Counted from the first letter of the stretch, positions 45,186 to 53,718 are shown. The stretch: 64,000 bases of DNA from Mesorhizobium loti R88b (GCF_013170845.1 NZ_CP033367.1:5147001-5211000), one strand, 5' to 3'. Program-made: numbers and translations. The notes: generated by a model not told the origin, from the sequence alone.

Positions 45186-45358
45186 AACCATCCTCCCGTG
45201 TGTCGGGGGCGGTCACCGCCGAGATGGCCGCCCGCAGCTGCCACTAGTAGATGTGGCACCATAGCCGATTTGCCAGGGGTTGTCGCCAAATCGATGGGCC
45301 TGGACACGCTCTCACGGGATTGTCATCGCCATGCCGGCAAAGGCTCGCGTTGAGGAAG

Positions 45359-45757
45359 CTACCCCGGCGCGTTGAGGACGGCCTCGATACGGTGACCGTC
45401 CGGGTCGACGACGAAGGCGGCATAATAGTGCGCACCATAGTCGGGCCGCGGGCCGGGCGCGCCGTTGTCACGGCCGCCATGAGCAAGCGCTGCCGCGTGG
45501 AATTGCGCGATGCTCTGGCGATCCGGAGCGGCAAAGGCCAGATGAAAACCCGGACCAGGCGGACGCTGCCCTTTCGAGCGAAGTTTCAGCGCCAGCTTGT
45601 CGCCGCCGCCGGCAATCCCGTAGCCCACCGCTTGGTCGGGCTCGCCGGGCCTGAGATCGTCCCAGACCCTGATATAGCCGAGCGGCGCCAGCACGGCATC
45701 GTAGAAGGCGGTCGCGCGTTCGATGTTCGAAACGCCGAAGGAGATGTGGTGCAGCAT
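45359..45757 (-). CDS. VOC-family (glyoxalase-like) protein
   Basis: 132 residues. LHHISFGVSNIERATAFYDAVLAPLGY gives the N-terminal metal-ligand His, and YYAAFVVDPDGHRIEAVL gives the C-terminal Glu. This resembles glyoxalase/bleomycin-resistance proteins of the lactoylglutathione lyase group, but without a defined substrate. It stands alone on the minus strand, divergent from the CAP lipoprotein gene across 95 nt. Confidence 0.88.
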   Translation of the reverse strand: MLHHISFGVSNIERATAFYDAVLAPLGYIRVWDDLRPGEPDQAVGYGIAGGGDKLALKLRSKGQRPPGPGFHLAFAAPDRQSIAQFHAAALAHGGRDNGAPGPRPDYGAHYYAAFVVDPDGHRIEAVLNAPG

Positions 45758-45852
45758 TTTTGGGTTTCCTTCGTATCGATTCGTGGCCTGTTAAACGCGA
45801 TTTTCACCGCCCTGCCCGGCAAAAGCCATGATCGCGGCTATGTCAGGCAGGC

Positions 45853-46365
45853 ATGACAGCTGAAAAAATCGAAATCCGTCAAGCAGACCTGAACAGGCGC
45901 GCATGGATCAAGGCGGCCGGCCTCGCCGCCTTGATCGGGCTTGCCGCCTGCAGCACCGTCTCTGTCCCCACAGGCCAAGGCGCAGGCGTTTCCTCCTCCG
46001 CCACCGCCACACTGGCCAGCTTGCGCGCCACAGCCGGGCTCGGTCCGCTGGTCCCGGACGCACAGCTCGAACAGGCCGCACTGCAGCAGGCCGGCTACAT
46101 GGCCTCGCGCGAGCGCATGAGCCACACCATGGGCTGGGGCAAGGATTTCGCCTCGCGCATGAAGGACAACGGAGTGCGGGGGGCCGCGGCCGAAAACATC
46201 GCCGAGGGCCGCTTCGACCAGCAGAAGCTGTTCGACATCTGGGCGCATTCGCCCGGCCATCGCCGCAACATGCTCGATCCGGATTTCAGCCGCTTCGGTC
46301 TCGCCTATGTCCGCGATGGACGTGACCCCAACCTGCGCTACTGGTCGCTGGTTCTCGGCAAGTAG
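45853..46365 (+). CDS. CAP-domain (SCP/PR1-like) lipoprotein
   Basis: 170 residues. The N-terminus has RRAWIKAAGLAALIGLAACS, a lipobox (LAAC) behind a possible twin-arginine pair. The mature CAP domain shows RMSHTMGWGKDF, AAENIAEG and IWAHSPGHRRNML, which carry the two His and two Glu residues of the CAP cavity. It should be membrane-anchored facing the periplasm. Bacterial CAP proteins have unclear roles, possibly in cell-wall or host interaction. It has no operon partner. Confidence 0.9.
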   Translation: MTAEKIEIRQADLNRRAWIKAAGLAALIGLAACSTVSVPTGQGAGVSSSATATLASLRATAGLGPLVPDAQLEQAALQQAGYMASRERMSHTMGWGKDFASRMKDNGVRGAAAENIAEGRFDQQKLFDIWAHSPGHRRNMLDPDFSRFGLAYVRDGRDPNLRYWSLVLGK

Positions 46366-46441
46366 AGCTTCCCGGTCCGTCTGATCGTCACCTTGAATTT
46401 TCTCGTCTCGTCACGGAGACTCGAGTTCAACAGCGCCCGGC

Positions 46442-47974
46442 TCAATCCATGTGCACGGCAGGAGCGCCGCCGGCCGGCGCAGCCTTCGGTTTGCGCAGCA
46501 GGAAGACGAACGGGATGGCAGCCAGCGTCATCAGCATCAGGATTTTGAAGTCGTTGACGTAGGAGATCATCATCGCCTGGAGATTGACCATGCGATCGAC
46601 CTCCGACAGCGCCATTGGATCGCCGCCCGCGGCCGCCGGCGAGACGGCCCAGAGATTGGGATTGAACGGATTGATGAAGGCTGAAAGCTCGGCGTGGTTG
46701 ATTTGCGTGTTGCGCACCAGGAGCACCGTTACGACCGAGACGCCGATCGACGAGCCGAGATTGCGCACCAGGCTGAACAACGAGGTTGCATCGGTGCGGT
46801 AGCGTGCGTCGAGCGTGGCGAAGGCGACCGTCGACAGCGGCACGAACACCATTCCCATGCCCAGGCCCTGGATGACACCGGAGCTGAGGATCAGCCAGTT
46901 ATCCATCTGTGGGGTGAAGCTCGCCATGGTGTAGAGCGACTGCGCGGTCAGCAGAAAGCCGATGACGACGAGAATTCTGGCGTCGATCTTGTTCATGAGC
47001 CGCCCGACGACGAGCATCGAAATCATGGTGCCGATACCGCGTGGACCTATGACGATACCGATGGTCACAGTCGGATAGCCGAAAATGGTCGACAGCATTG
47101 GCGGCAGCAGCGACATCGAGGCCAGGATGAGCACGCCCATGACGAAGATGAACGCCAGGCCGGTCACGAAATTGCGGTCGAGGAATATCTTGGGGTCGAT
47201 AAAGGGATGTTCCGCCGTCACCGTGTGAATGATGAACACCCAGAAACCGGTGATGGCCAGGCCGAGTTCGATCCATATCTCGACCGAGGAAAACCAGTCG
47301 ACCTCGCCGCCTCGGTCCAGCATCAACTGCAGCGCGCCGACGCCCAGCGATATCATGGCAAAGCCGAAGAAGTCGAAGCTGCGCACCCGCCGGGCAACGG
47401 CCGGCAGATAGGCGGCCATGCCAAGGAAGGCAACGATCCCGACCGGCAGGTTGATGAAGAACACCCAGCGCCAGTTGAAATTGTCGGTCAGCCAGCCGCC
47501 CAGCGTCGGACCCAGGATAGGCCCCAGCATGATGCCGGCGCCCCAGATAGCCATGGCCTGGCCGTGACGCTCCTTGGGGTTGATGTCGAGCAGGAAGGTC
47601 TGCGACAGCGGCACGATGGCAGCGCCGAAAACGCCTTGCATCAGCCGGAACAGCACAATGGTTTCAAGGCTCCATGCCAGGCCGCACAGCATGGAGAAGA
47701 TGGTGAAGCCCACCACGGTTGTCAGGAACAATTCCTTGCGGCCGACGCGGTCGGCAAGCCAGCCGGTTACCGGCGTCATGATGGCGGCGGCGACGATGTA
47801 GGAGGTCAGCACCCAGTTGATGTTGTCGGGAGAGGCGCCGAGGTCGCCTGTCATGGTCGGCAGCGCGACGTTTGCGATGGTGGTGTCGAGCGCCTGCATG
47901 ACGGTCGCCAGCATGAGCGCAACCGTGATCAGGCCGCGGTGCGGCACTTCTCGAAATGGTTCTGGCGTGCTCAT
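46442..47974 (-). CDS. DHA2-family (EmrB/QacA-type) MFS drug exporter
   Basis: A 510-residue, 14-helix major facilitator. The DHA2 motifs are VMQALDTTIANVALP in helix 1, GWLADRVGRKELF in the loop 2-3, and GPILGPTLGGWL in helix 5 (motif C). With HlyD-family adaptors it exports hydrophobic toxicants across both membranes. It is the third gene of a marR-hlyD-DHA2 operon; a 306-nt gap with strong inverted repeats separates it from hlyD. The ATG at 47974 has no strong ribosome-binding site. Confidence 0.95.
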   Translation of the reverse strand: MSTPEPFREVPHRGLITVALMLATVMQALDTTIANVALPTMTGDLGASPDNINWVLTSYIVAAAIMTPVTGWLADRVGRKELFLTTVVGFTIFSMLCGLAWSLETIVLFRLMQGVFGAAIVPLSQTFLLDINPKERHGQAMAIWGAGIMLGPILGPTLGGWLTDNFNWRWVFFINLPVGIVAFLGMAAYLPAVARRVRSFDFFGFAMISLGVGALQLMLDRGGEVDWFSSVEIWIELGLAITGFWVFIIHTVTAEHPFIDPKIFLDRNFVTGLAFIFVMGVLILASMSLLPPMLSTIFGYPTVTIGIVIGPRGIGTMISMLVVGRLMNKIDARILVVIGFLLTAQSLYTMASFTPQMDNWLILSSGVIQGLGMGMVFVPLSTVAFATLDARYRTDATSLFSLVRNLGSSIGVSVVTVLLVRNTQINHAELSAFINPFNPNLWAVSPAAAGGDPMALSEVDRMVNLQAMMISYVNDFKILMLMTLAAIPFVFLLRKPKAAPAGGAPAVHMD

Positions 47975-48280
47975 GATAGGAAACTTCCAGCAGGTAACAA
48001 AAACGTGTACATAGGGTTTCCGGGCGGCAAAGCCTTCCGTTGAGAGACCGTCATCGCGGTGGGACGCGATTATCGATGTGGGGGTTACATCGACCGAAAG
48101 TCTCTGATGAGCGGATGCCTGCCGCCCGGAAACATGAGGACCGACGGGTCCGTGTCGAAGATTTCAGATTTCGGCCAGGCCGCGACGCGGTTTGTCCAAA
48201 CGCTGATCCCTCTCACTCCTCCATCAGACCAATCCTGCTACTCGCTACCACCCGCATGGTCCCCGCGGGTTTCTGCTGAT
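47975..48280. other. 306-nt intergenic region in the efflux operon with nested inverted repeats
   Basis: No gene is seen. 48016-48133 folds on itself: a 14-bp perfect stem (GTTTCCGGGCGGCA at 48016-48029 with TGCCGCCCGGAAAC at 48120-48133), then TCCGTT/AGCGGA (48036-48041 with 48110-48115), then AGAGAC/GTCTCT (48043-48048 with 48100-48105), closing two hairpins (ATCGCG/CGCGAT at 48053-48070; TCGATGT/ACATCGA at 48073-48093). A short hairpin (GGACC/GGTCC, 48138-48151) follows. It could be an RNA element in the operon mRNA, an antisense RNA, or a small repeat element. Confidence 0.6.
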
Positions 48281-49462
48281 TTACTGCGCCGCCTCGCCGG
48301 CGTTGGCGTGGCCAAAGATGGACGGCCATCCACGCGCCACGCCCGTATCGACGGTGACGGAGGCGCTCATGCCGGTGCGCAATGCCATCCTGGCGTCGGC
48401 ATCCGTCAGTTCCAGGCGCACCGGGATGCGCTGCGTGACCTTGACCCAGTTGCCGGTGGCGTTCTGCGCCGGCAGCAGCGAAAACTCCGCACCGGTGCCG
48501 GCGCCGATCGCCTTGACCGTCGCCTCGAAGGTGCGGCCGGGATAGGTGTCGACCACGATCTCGGCCTTCTGGCCGGGCTTCATGTGGGTCAACTGCGTTT
48601 CCTTGAAATTAGCGTCGATCCAGGTGTCGCCGGTCTCGACCAGGGCAAACAGTGGCGTACCCGAGCCGACATACTGGCCGACCTTGAATGACGAGGCCTG
48701 GCTGATGACACCATCGGCCGGCGCCTTGACCGTGGTCTGCGCCAGATCGTAGGCGGCCTTGTCTCGGGCGGCCAGTGCAGCCATCACGGTCGGGTGCTTG
48801 TCGGTCTCGATGTCGGGATTGCCGGCAAGTGCCGCCTTGGCGCTGATGATGCCTTGTTCGGCAACGGCCAGCTGCTGCTTGGCCTTGTCGAGATCGTTCT
48901 TGGCCTGATCCAGCGACGACTTGGCGTTGATTCCCTTCTGGGCCAGATCAGCAGCGCGGTCGTATTGCGACTGGGCGAAATCGACCTCGCTGGCATCGGA
49001 TTTCTGTTGCGCCATCGACTGGCTGTAGGCGGCGCGCAACTGCTCGATGCCGACACGTGCCACCGCGACTGCCGCGTCGGCCTGGGCCAATGCGATCCGG
49101 TAGGGTTCAGGGTCGATGGCAAACAGCACGTCACCCTGCTTGACCAGCTGGTGGTCGAATATGTCAACCTGAACGATGCGGCCAGCCGTATCGGAAGCGA
49201 TCGACACTTTCGCCTGCTGCAAATTGGCGTTCTCGGTCTCCTGATAGCGGCCGCCGGTGACCCAGACATAGCCGCCGCCGATAACCAGCGCCGCCGGCAG
49301 CGCGAACATCAAAAAGAAGCGGCCAATGCGGCGCTTTTTCTTCGGTGCCGGAGCCGGCTCCTGCACCGGAGGCGCGACCGCAATGGGAGCGGCAACCGGC
49401 TGGGCCGGTGCTTCCATCTCCACCTTGGGGGCGTTCTTGTTGACCTTGGCCACCGCGTTCAT
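48281..49462 (-). CDS. HlyD-family (EmrA-type) membrane-fusion protein
   Basis: 393 residues. An N-terminal Pro/Ala-rich cytoplasmic part and a single transmembrane helix (FFLMFALPAALVIGGGYVWV) are followed by lipoyl/barrel-sandwich and alpha-hairpin segments (VDIFDHQLVKQGDVLFAIDPEPY; KAPADGVISQASSFKVGQYVGSG in pieces). It bridges the DHA2 exporter to an outer-membrane channel. Its start overlaps the marR stop (ATGA). No TolC-type gene is in the window. Confidence 0.93.
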   Translation of the reverse strand: MNAVAKVNKNAPKVEMEAPAQPVAAPIAVAPPVQEPAPAPKKKRRIGRFFLMFALPAALVIGGGYVWVTGGRYQETENANLQQAKVSIASDTAGRIVQVDIFDHQLVKQGDVLFAIDPEPYRIALAQADAAVAVARVGIEQLRAAYSQSMAQQKSDASEVDFAQSQYDRAADLAQKGINAKSSLDQAKNDLDKAKQQLAVAEQGIISAKAALAGNPDIETDKHPTVMAALAARDKAAYDLAQTTVKAPADGVISQASSFKVGQYVGSGTPLFALVETGDTWIDANFKETQLTHMKPGQKAEIVVDTYPGRTFEATVKAIGAGTGAEFSLLPAQNATGNWVKVTQRIPVRLELTDADARMALRTGMSASVTVDTGVARGWPSIFGHANAGEAAQ

Positions 49463-49938
49463 GCTGCTGCGCCTTTCGCAGGCTCGATTTTCTCCGAGGA
49501 CGCGGTATCGCCGTCGCCGAGATTCTGAGCCATCGCGTCGAGCGCGCTGATCAGGACGCGACGATCCTGCGGCGAAACGCCGACAAGCGATTCCTCATAG
49601 ACTTCGCCGGCCAGGCTCTTAACCTCGGCATAGGCCGCGCTCGCCTTGGGGGTCGGGAAAATCATACGCACGCGGCGATCGGCGGCATCGGAGCGGCGTT
49701 CGATCCAGCCGCCCTCCTCCATCCGGTCGACGAGGCGCGAGACACTGATCGGTTCGATTTCAAGCAGTTCGGCGAGCCTTGCCTGGCTGATGCCTTCTTC
49801 CTTCGCGACACGCACCATCAGGCGCCATTGCGCCGAGGACAGCCCAAGCCCGCTGGCGCGCGTTTCGAAACGCTTGCGCAGCAGCCGTTGCACGTCGTGG
49901 ATCAAAAATCCCAATCTGTCGATGCCATCTGAAACCAT
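49459..49938 (-). CDS. MarR-family transcriptional regulator
   Basis: 159 residues of the MarR family. The winged helix is in LSSAQWRLMVRVAKEEGISQARLAELLEIEPISVSRLVDRMEEGGWIER, read across residues 30-85, with the beta-wing SDAADRRVRMIFPT following. It is the first gene of the efflux operon, which it probably represses until a toxicant binds. A palindrome lies 12 nt before its start. It overlaps the hlyD gene by 4 nt. Confidence 0.92.
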   Translation of the reverse strand: MVSDGIDRLGFLIHDVQRLLRKRFETRASGLGLSSAQWRLMVRVAKEEGISQARLAELLEIEPISVSRLVDRMEEGGWIERRSDAADRRVRMIFPTPKASAAYAEVKSLAGEVYEESLVGVSPQDRRVLISALDAMAQNLGDGDTASSEKIEPAKGAAA

Positions 49939-49949
49939 GAGCGGTATAT

Positions 49950-49969
49950 ATAATAAGCGTGCTTACTAT
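49950..49969. promoter_or_regulatory. Probable MarR operator
   Basis: ATAATAAGC and GCTTACTAT form 9-nt inverted arms with one mismatch around GT. It lies 12-31 nt upstream of the marR ATG (49938), where a repressor would cover the promoter. The length and AT-rich character suit MarR proteins. Confidence 0.5.
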
Positions 49970-50004
49970 TCAAGATGTCTCGTTGCGGCAGAGCCGGCCG
50001 ATTT

Positions 50005-51054
50005 TCACAGGCGGTTTCGCACAATCATCGTGACGACGAAGAACGCACCGACCGAGCTGGTGATGATGCCGATCGGCAGTTCCTGCGGCGGCAGCAGGGT
50101 CCTGGCCAGAAGATCGCTTGCCAGCAACAGCATCGCCCCGAACAGCGCACAGCTTGCGACCAGGCGCAGATGCAAGGGACCCGTCAGCGGCCGCGACAGA
50201 TGCGGGATCATCAACCCGACGAAACCGATCACGCCAGCGACCGATACCAGGATGGCCGTCGAGAAGGCGGCGACGAGAAAGGTCGTCCTGCGCATACGCG
50301 CCACCGGCACGCCGAGGCTTTCGGCTGCGTTCTCGCCGGCCAGGAAGGCGTCGAGCTTGCGGTGGTTCCACAGGGCGTAGGCCAAAATGGTGCCCGCGCC
50401 CAGGACGCCCAGCCAAAGATTGTCCCAGCGCGCCAGGCCAAGGCCGCCCATCGTCCAGAACAGGACGGAGTGGGCGGCGCGCTGGTCCCCGGCAAACACC
50501 AGATAGTTGGTCAAGGCGGTGAACAGGAAGGAGACGGCAAGGCCGGCGAGGATCAGCCGTTCGGGGCCTTGCCCCCTCACCCGCGCGACCAGCAGAAGCA
50601 CGACACAGGCGGCCAGTATGCCGCCGGTGAAGGCGGCGGCCGGCAAGGTCCAGATGCCGAAACTGTCACCAAACACGGTGATGACGGAAACAGCACCCGC
50701 GGCGGCTCCCGACGACAGACCGAACAGGAAGGGATCGGCAAGATCGTTGCGGGTCACCGTCTGCAGCAATGCGCCGACGACACCCAGACCGGCGCCGACA
50801 CACATCGCCAGGATCGTGCGCGGCAGCCGCAGGTCGACGACGATCTTGCCGATGGGGCCGGACACATCGTGTCCACCCAGCCCAACGGCATGGCCAAGCG
50901 AGGCAACGACATCCGTCAGTGGGATCAAAGTCGAACCATAGGCGATCGACAGCAGTGCGAGAGCGGCCATCGCCACCGCGCCCGCGGCCATGGCCAGCGT
51001 GAATGCCTTGTGCCCCGAACGCGCACCGGATCTATGCCCAGGGGCAAGATGCAT
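50005..51054 (-). CDS. FecCD/BtuC-family ABC transporter permease
   Basis: 349 residues with about ten transmembrane helices. Family motifs are DLRLPRTILAMCVGAGLGVVGALLQ in pieces, NDLADPFLFGLSSGAA, and VIGFVGLMIPHLSRPLTGP. BtuC/FecCD permeases carry cobalamin or siderophores. The ATG (51054) overlaps the stop of the binding-protein gene by 1 nt (TGATG). It is the last gene of the riboswitch-controlled operon, which points to corrinoid or cobalt uptake. Confidence 0.93.
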   Translation of the reverse strand: MHLAPGHRSGARSGHKAFTLAMAAGAVAMAALALLSIAYGSTLIPLTDVVASLGHAVGLGGHDVSGPIGKIVVDLRLPRTILAMCVGAGLGVVGALLQTVTRNDLADPFLFGLSSGAAAGAVSVITVFGDSFGIWTLPAAAFTGGILAACVVLLLVARVRGQGPERLILAGLAVSFLFTALTNYLVFAGDQRAAHSVLFWTMGGLGLARWDNLWLGVLGAGTILAYALWNHRKLDAFLAGENAAESLGVPVARMRRTTFLVAAFSTAILVSVAGVIGFVGLMIPHLSRPLTGPLHLRLVASCALFGAMLLLASDLLARTLLPPQELPIGIITSSVGAFFVVTMIVRNRL

Positions 51055-52001
51055 CAGAACGCTTCCGGATGCATCGCCCTGGCGATCTTGGCGATCGCTT
51101 CGATGTTGGCCGGCCCGGGCGTCAGCTCGGCACAACGCAAGGCCACGAAGCGCTCGTTCTTGACCGCGTCGGTCTCTTTCATTGCCGGATGGACTTTAAG
51201 GAAATCGAGCAGTTTCTTGTAACCGCCGCCATCCTGGTAATCGAGCAGGATGAGGAATTGCGGATTGCGCGACGCCACCGTTTCCCAGTCGGTATTGCCC
51301 CAGCTGGTGTCCATGTCGGCCATGATGTTGTCGCCGCCGGCGGCGGTGATCATGGCGCTCGGGATGGCGAATTTTCCGGCGGTGAACGGCTTGTCCTCGC
51401 CCGAGTCGTAGAGGAACACGCGTGTCCCCTTGGCGTTGCCGACTTTCGCCGTGATATCGGCGAGCTGCGCCTTCCAGCCGGAGACGAGCTTTTCCGCTTC
51501 GGCGTCCTTGCCAAAAATCTTGCCCAGCTTTTCGACGTCGCCATACAGCAGGTCCATCGAAGCGGCGGGGCGGTTCTTGTCGAGATGGACGCAGCTTTCC
51601 GTCAGCACCAGCGTCTTGATGCCATGCGGGGCGAGTGTGTCGGGCGTCACCTCGCCGCCCGGCTTCATGCCATAGTACCAGCCGGCAAAGAAGAAATCGG
51701 GCTCGACCGCGACAAGGTTTTCGAGCGTCGGGTATTTGGGCGCCAGTTCGGGGATGGAACCTTGCTCGGCCTTGAATTCGGGGCCGACCTTGTACCATCC
51801 GGTGATGCCGGTCAGGCCGACGATCGACGGCTGCAGCTTCAGCGCGAAGGCCATCTCGGCCATGTTGAGATCATGGATGACGGCGCGCTTGGGCGGCGCA
51901 TCGAAGGTCAGCGGTTTGCCGCAGCTGTCGACGGTGACCGGGAAGGCGAAAGCTGTCGAGGCCAGCAGCGAGAGGACAAGCGACAGTGCGAGACGTTTCA
52001 C
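51054..52001 (-). CDS. Periplasmic binding protein of a FecCD-type ABC importer
   Basis: 315 residues. A signal peptide (LALSLVLSLLASTAFA) is followed by the type III solute-binding fold (PPKRAVIHDLNMAEMAFALKL; ENLVAVEPDFFFAGWYYGM). The start is GTG 52001 with AAGGAG 8 nt upstream; the long open frame above it is a shadow of the ATPase gene. Cysteine and aromatic residues suggest a bulky ligand. Because the operon has a cobalamin riboswitch, a corrinoid or cobalt chelate is the likely ligand, though a siderophore is possible. Confidence 0.9.
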   Translation of the reverse strand: MKRLALSLVLSLLASTAFAFPVTVDSCGKPLTFDAPPKRAVIHDLNMAEMAFALKLQPSIVGLTGITGWYKVGPEFKAEQGSIPELAPKYPTLENLVAVEPDFFFAGWYYGMKPGGEVTPDTLAPHGIKTLVLTESCVHLDKNRPAASMDLLYGDVEKLGKIFGKDAEAEKLVSGWKAQLADITAKVGNAKGTRVFLYDSGEDKPFTAGKFAIPSAMITAAGGDNIMADMDTSWGNTDWETVASRNPQFLILLDYQDGGGYKKLLDFLKVHPAMKETDAVKNERFVALRCAELTPGPANIEAIAKIARAMHPEAF

Positions 52002-52039
52002 GGATTTTGCTCCTTGGTTGAACAGTAGGATGGGTTCGA

Positions 52040-52828
52040 TCAGGACGGTGGCGCGGCACGGTTCGGCACATCGAACACCGTCAGTTCGCGGTCCTCGGTA
52101 GGGTGGCGCAGGCGAAACACGTCGACGCCGAAAATCTCGCGGATCAGCTTTTGCGTCAGCGCTTCGCGCGGTACGGCGAGCGCATGCAGCCGCGCTTCGT
52201 TCATCACCGCGACCCTGGTGGCGAACGGCGCCACCAACGCCAGATCGTGCAGCACCGCGATCACCGTCATGCCGAAGCCGGCCACGAGTTCGAGCAGCTC
52301 GCCACGGGCGCGCGGGTCGAGATGGTTGGTCGGCTCGTCGAGGAACAACACTTTCGGTTGCTGTGCGACGGCGCGCGCAAGCTGGGCGCGTTGGCGTTCG
52401 CCGCCCGACAGCGAGCCGATGGTGCGGCCAAGCAGCGGCAACAGGCCGGTCCGGCGCAGCGCGTCGACGACGATGTCGCGTTCGTCGCTCCTGCGCCTCA
52501 GGCCGGCATGCGGGACGCGGCCAAGTTCGACATAGTCGATCACCGCCAGCCGCGGATCCGGCTGGTCGGTCTGGCCGACGACGGCGATGTGCAGGGCCCG
52601 CTCGGCGGGCGAAATCCTGTCCAGGCGGCGCCCGCCAAGCTTCACCTCGCCCGAACTTGGCCTGAGCATGCCCGAAAGCATACGCAGCAGCGTGGTCTTG
52701 CCGGCGCCATTGGGACCGATGATGGCGAGACGGTCGCCTGATGCCACCGACAGGCTGACCGCCTGGACCAGAGCCCGGCCATTCGCAGTCGCGCCGAGAT
52801 CGCGCGCGTCGAGGAGTGGCATGGTCAT
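52040..52828 (-). CDS. ABC transporter ATP-binding protein (BtuD/FecE type)
   Basis: 262 residues. Walker A is GPNGAGKT at residues 38-45, the signature is LSGGERQRAQLARAV, and Walker B is KVLFLDEPTNHLD. It energises the adjacent FecCD-type permease. ATG 52828 overlaps the DUF1636 stop by 4 nt; the frame runs upstream through that gene. The binding-protein gene starts 38 nt downstream. Confidence 0.94.
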   Translation of the reverse strand: MTMPLLDARDLGATANGRALVQAVSLSVASGDRLAIIGPNGAGKTTLLRMLSGMLRPSSGEVKLGGRRLDRISPAERALHIAVVGQTDQPDPRLAVIDYVELGRVPHAGLRRRSDERDIVVDALRRTGLLPLLGRTIGSLSGGERQRAQLARAVAQQPKVLFLDEPTNHLDPRARGELLELVAGFGMTVIAVLHDLALVAPFATRVAVMNEARLHALAVPREALTQKLIREIFGVDVFRLRHPTEDRELTVFDVPNRAAPPS

Positions 52829-53286
52829 CGGCTGTTGCCCGCCAGATTGCCCGGGATGCGAGCCAGCGTCTTGCCGGCCAATCCTGCCGGACGCTGTCCC
52901 GAGTTGCACCAGCCATCGGCGAGCGAGGCATAGAGCCTGGCAAATCGCACGAGATCACCGGCATCGGCCTGCGCATCGATGGAGCCGAAGAGATAGGCGG
53001 CCTTGCCTGGCGCCTGGAAAGCCACCGTCAGCGGCCACGCACAGCCCGCCATGCATTCTACGCCTTCGACCGTGAAGCCATGCGCCACATCTGGTTCATG
53101 GTGGGCCGACAGCCGGGAGCGCAAATCGGCGCACAGGCTTTCACCCGACCTGATGCCAGTCGGGATGTCGCGGCAAAGCGTGCACACGATGATGCGATGG
53201 TCGATGGCGCCGTCCAACTTTCCGTCACTTTCCAAAACTGGCGACGGAAGGATGTTGGCGAGCCGGCCGACAAGACCGACGTCCAC
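52825..53286 (-). CDS. DUF1636 family predicted metal-binding protein
   Basis: 153 residues from GTG 53286, which has GGGAGGA 4-5 nt upstream; ATG 53319 lies only 6 nt after the B12 box and has no such site. Cys35 and Cys38 (IIVCTLCRD) and Cys78 and Cys82 (ECMAGCAWP) are arranged as in thioredoxin-like [2Fe-2S] ferredoxins. DUF1636 genes are often found near cobalamin biosynthesis or transport genes. It is the first gene of the operon and directly regulated by the riboswitch. A role in metal or corrinoid handling is likely but not proven. Confidence 0.85.
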   Translation of the reverse strand: MDVGLVGRLANILPSPVLESDGKLDGAIDHRIIVCTLCRDIPTGIRSGESLCADLRSRLSAHHEPDVAHGFTVEGVECMAGCAWPLTVAFQAPGKAAYLFGSIDAQADAGDLVRFARLYASLADGWCNSGQRPAGLAGKTLARIPGNLAGNSR

Positions 53287-53321
53287 GTTTCCTCCCGGCA
53301 CACCCCGTCCGGTCAACATGC

Positions 53322-53530
53322 TGATGGCAGGTCTCCTGGCTCGCGGGTCTCGGCGCAATCCTGCCTTCCCAGCCTTGCCGGCCAGTGGCATTTCGGATCT
53401 TGCTCACCGCTTACAGTTGCGGGGGCAGCCACGGTCTCGATCCCTTGAGGGGTCCCACCGTGTTCCCTTTTCACCCCTTGCCTTTCGGCGCGGGGACCAT
53501 CACCGGGCCATGCTAATTTTGCCCGAAGCG
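53322..53530 (-). ncRNA. Cobalamin (AdoCbl) riboswitch
   Basis: Reading on the minus strand, the conserved core TGCCCCCGCAACTGTAA (53411-53427), the GCCACTG element (53383-53389) and the B12 box AGCCAGGAGACCTGCC (53326-53341) are in the right order and spacing for a class I cobalamin riboswitch. Its 3' end is about 36 nt before the DUF1636 GTG start, so control of translation initiation is likely. High cobalamin should turn the importer operon off. Confidence 0.95.
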
Positions 53531-53623
53531 CATCGCAACGATTCTTTTCGACGAAACCTGTCACCATCCCGGCACCAGCAGCCACTGCTTCCTCGGAGAA
53601 AACCCAGGCAACTATTTCCGTTA

Positions 53624-53641
53624 GTTATGTAATAACAGAAC
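53624..53641. promoter_or_regulatory. AT-rich palindrome at the riboswitch operon start site (Fur-family-like)
   Basis: The 18-bp sequence GTTATGTAATAACAGAAC is a partial palindrome (7 of 9 pairs). From memory it resembles alphaproteobacterial Zur-type boxes built on GTTATGT/ATAACATAAC. It starts at the -10 element and covers the probable transcription start, the position of a repressor site. The regulator is inferred. Confidence 0.35.
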
Positions 53642-53669
53642 ATTAGAGAATCTTCCCCGCCGCTGTCAA
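53642..53669 (-). promoter_or_regulatory. Sigma-70-type promoter of the cobalamin operon
   Basis: On the minus strand, TTGACA (53664-53669) and TCTAAT (53642-53647) are separated by 16 bp; both match consensus (6/6 and 5/6). It reads into the riboswitch, which begins about 110 nt downstream. Confidence 0.65.
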
Positions 53670-53718
53670 TCCCTAGGCGCGCCCCTTTCGAGTTGTCGTG
53701 ACGGCTGTGAAACGCAGA

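Noticed and set aside
48100..48165. Hammerhead ribozyme-like core (CTGATGA, then GAAAC, then a GTC triplet)
   Set aside because: The motifs occur in the right order on the plus strand, but stem II would not close next to GAAA (three extra bases and a G-G clash) and stem I has no good pairing. A chance match within the structured region is more likely.
51054..52976. 640-residue fusion of ATPase-region sequence with the binding protein
   Set aside because: The upstream part is an out-of-frame reading of the ATPase gene. A signal peptide with a good ribosome-binding site starts at GTG 52001.
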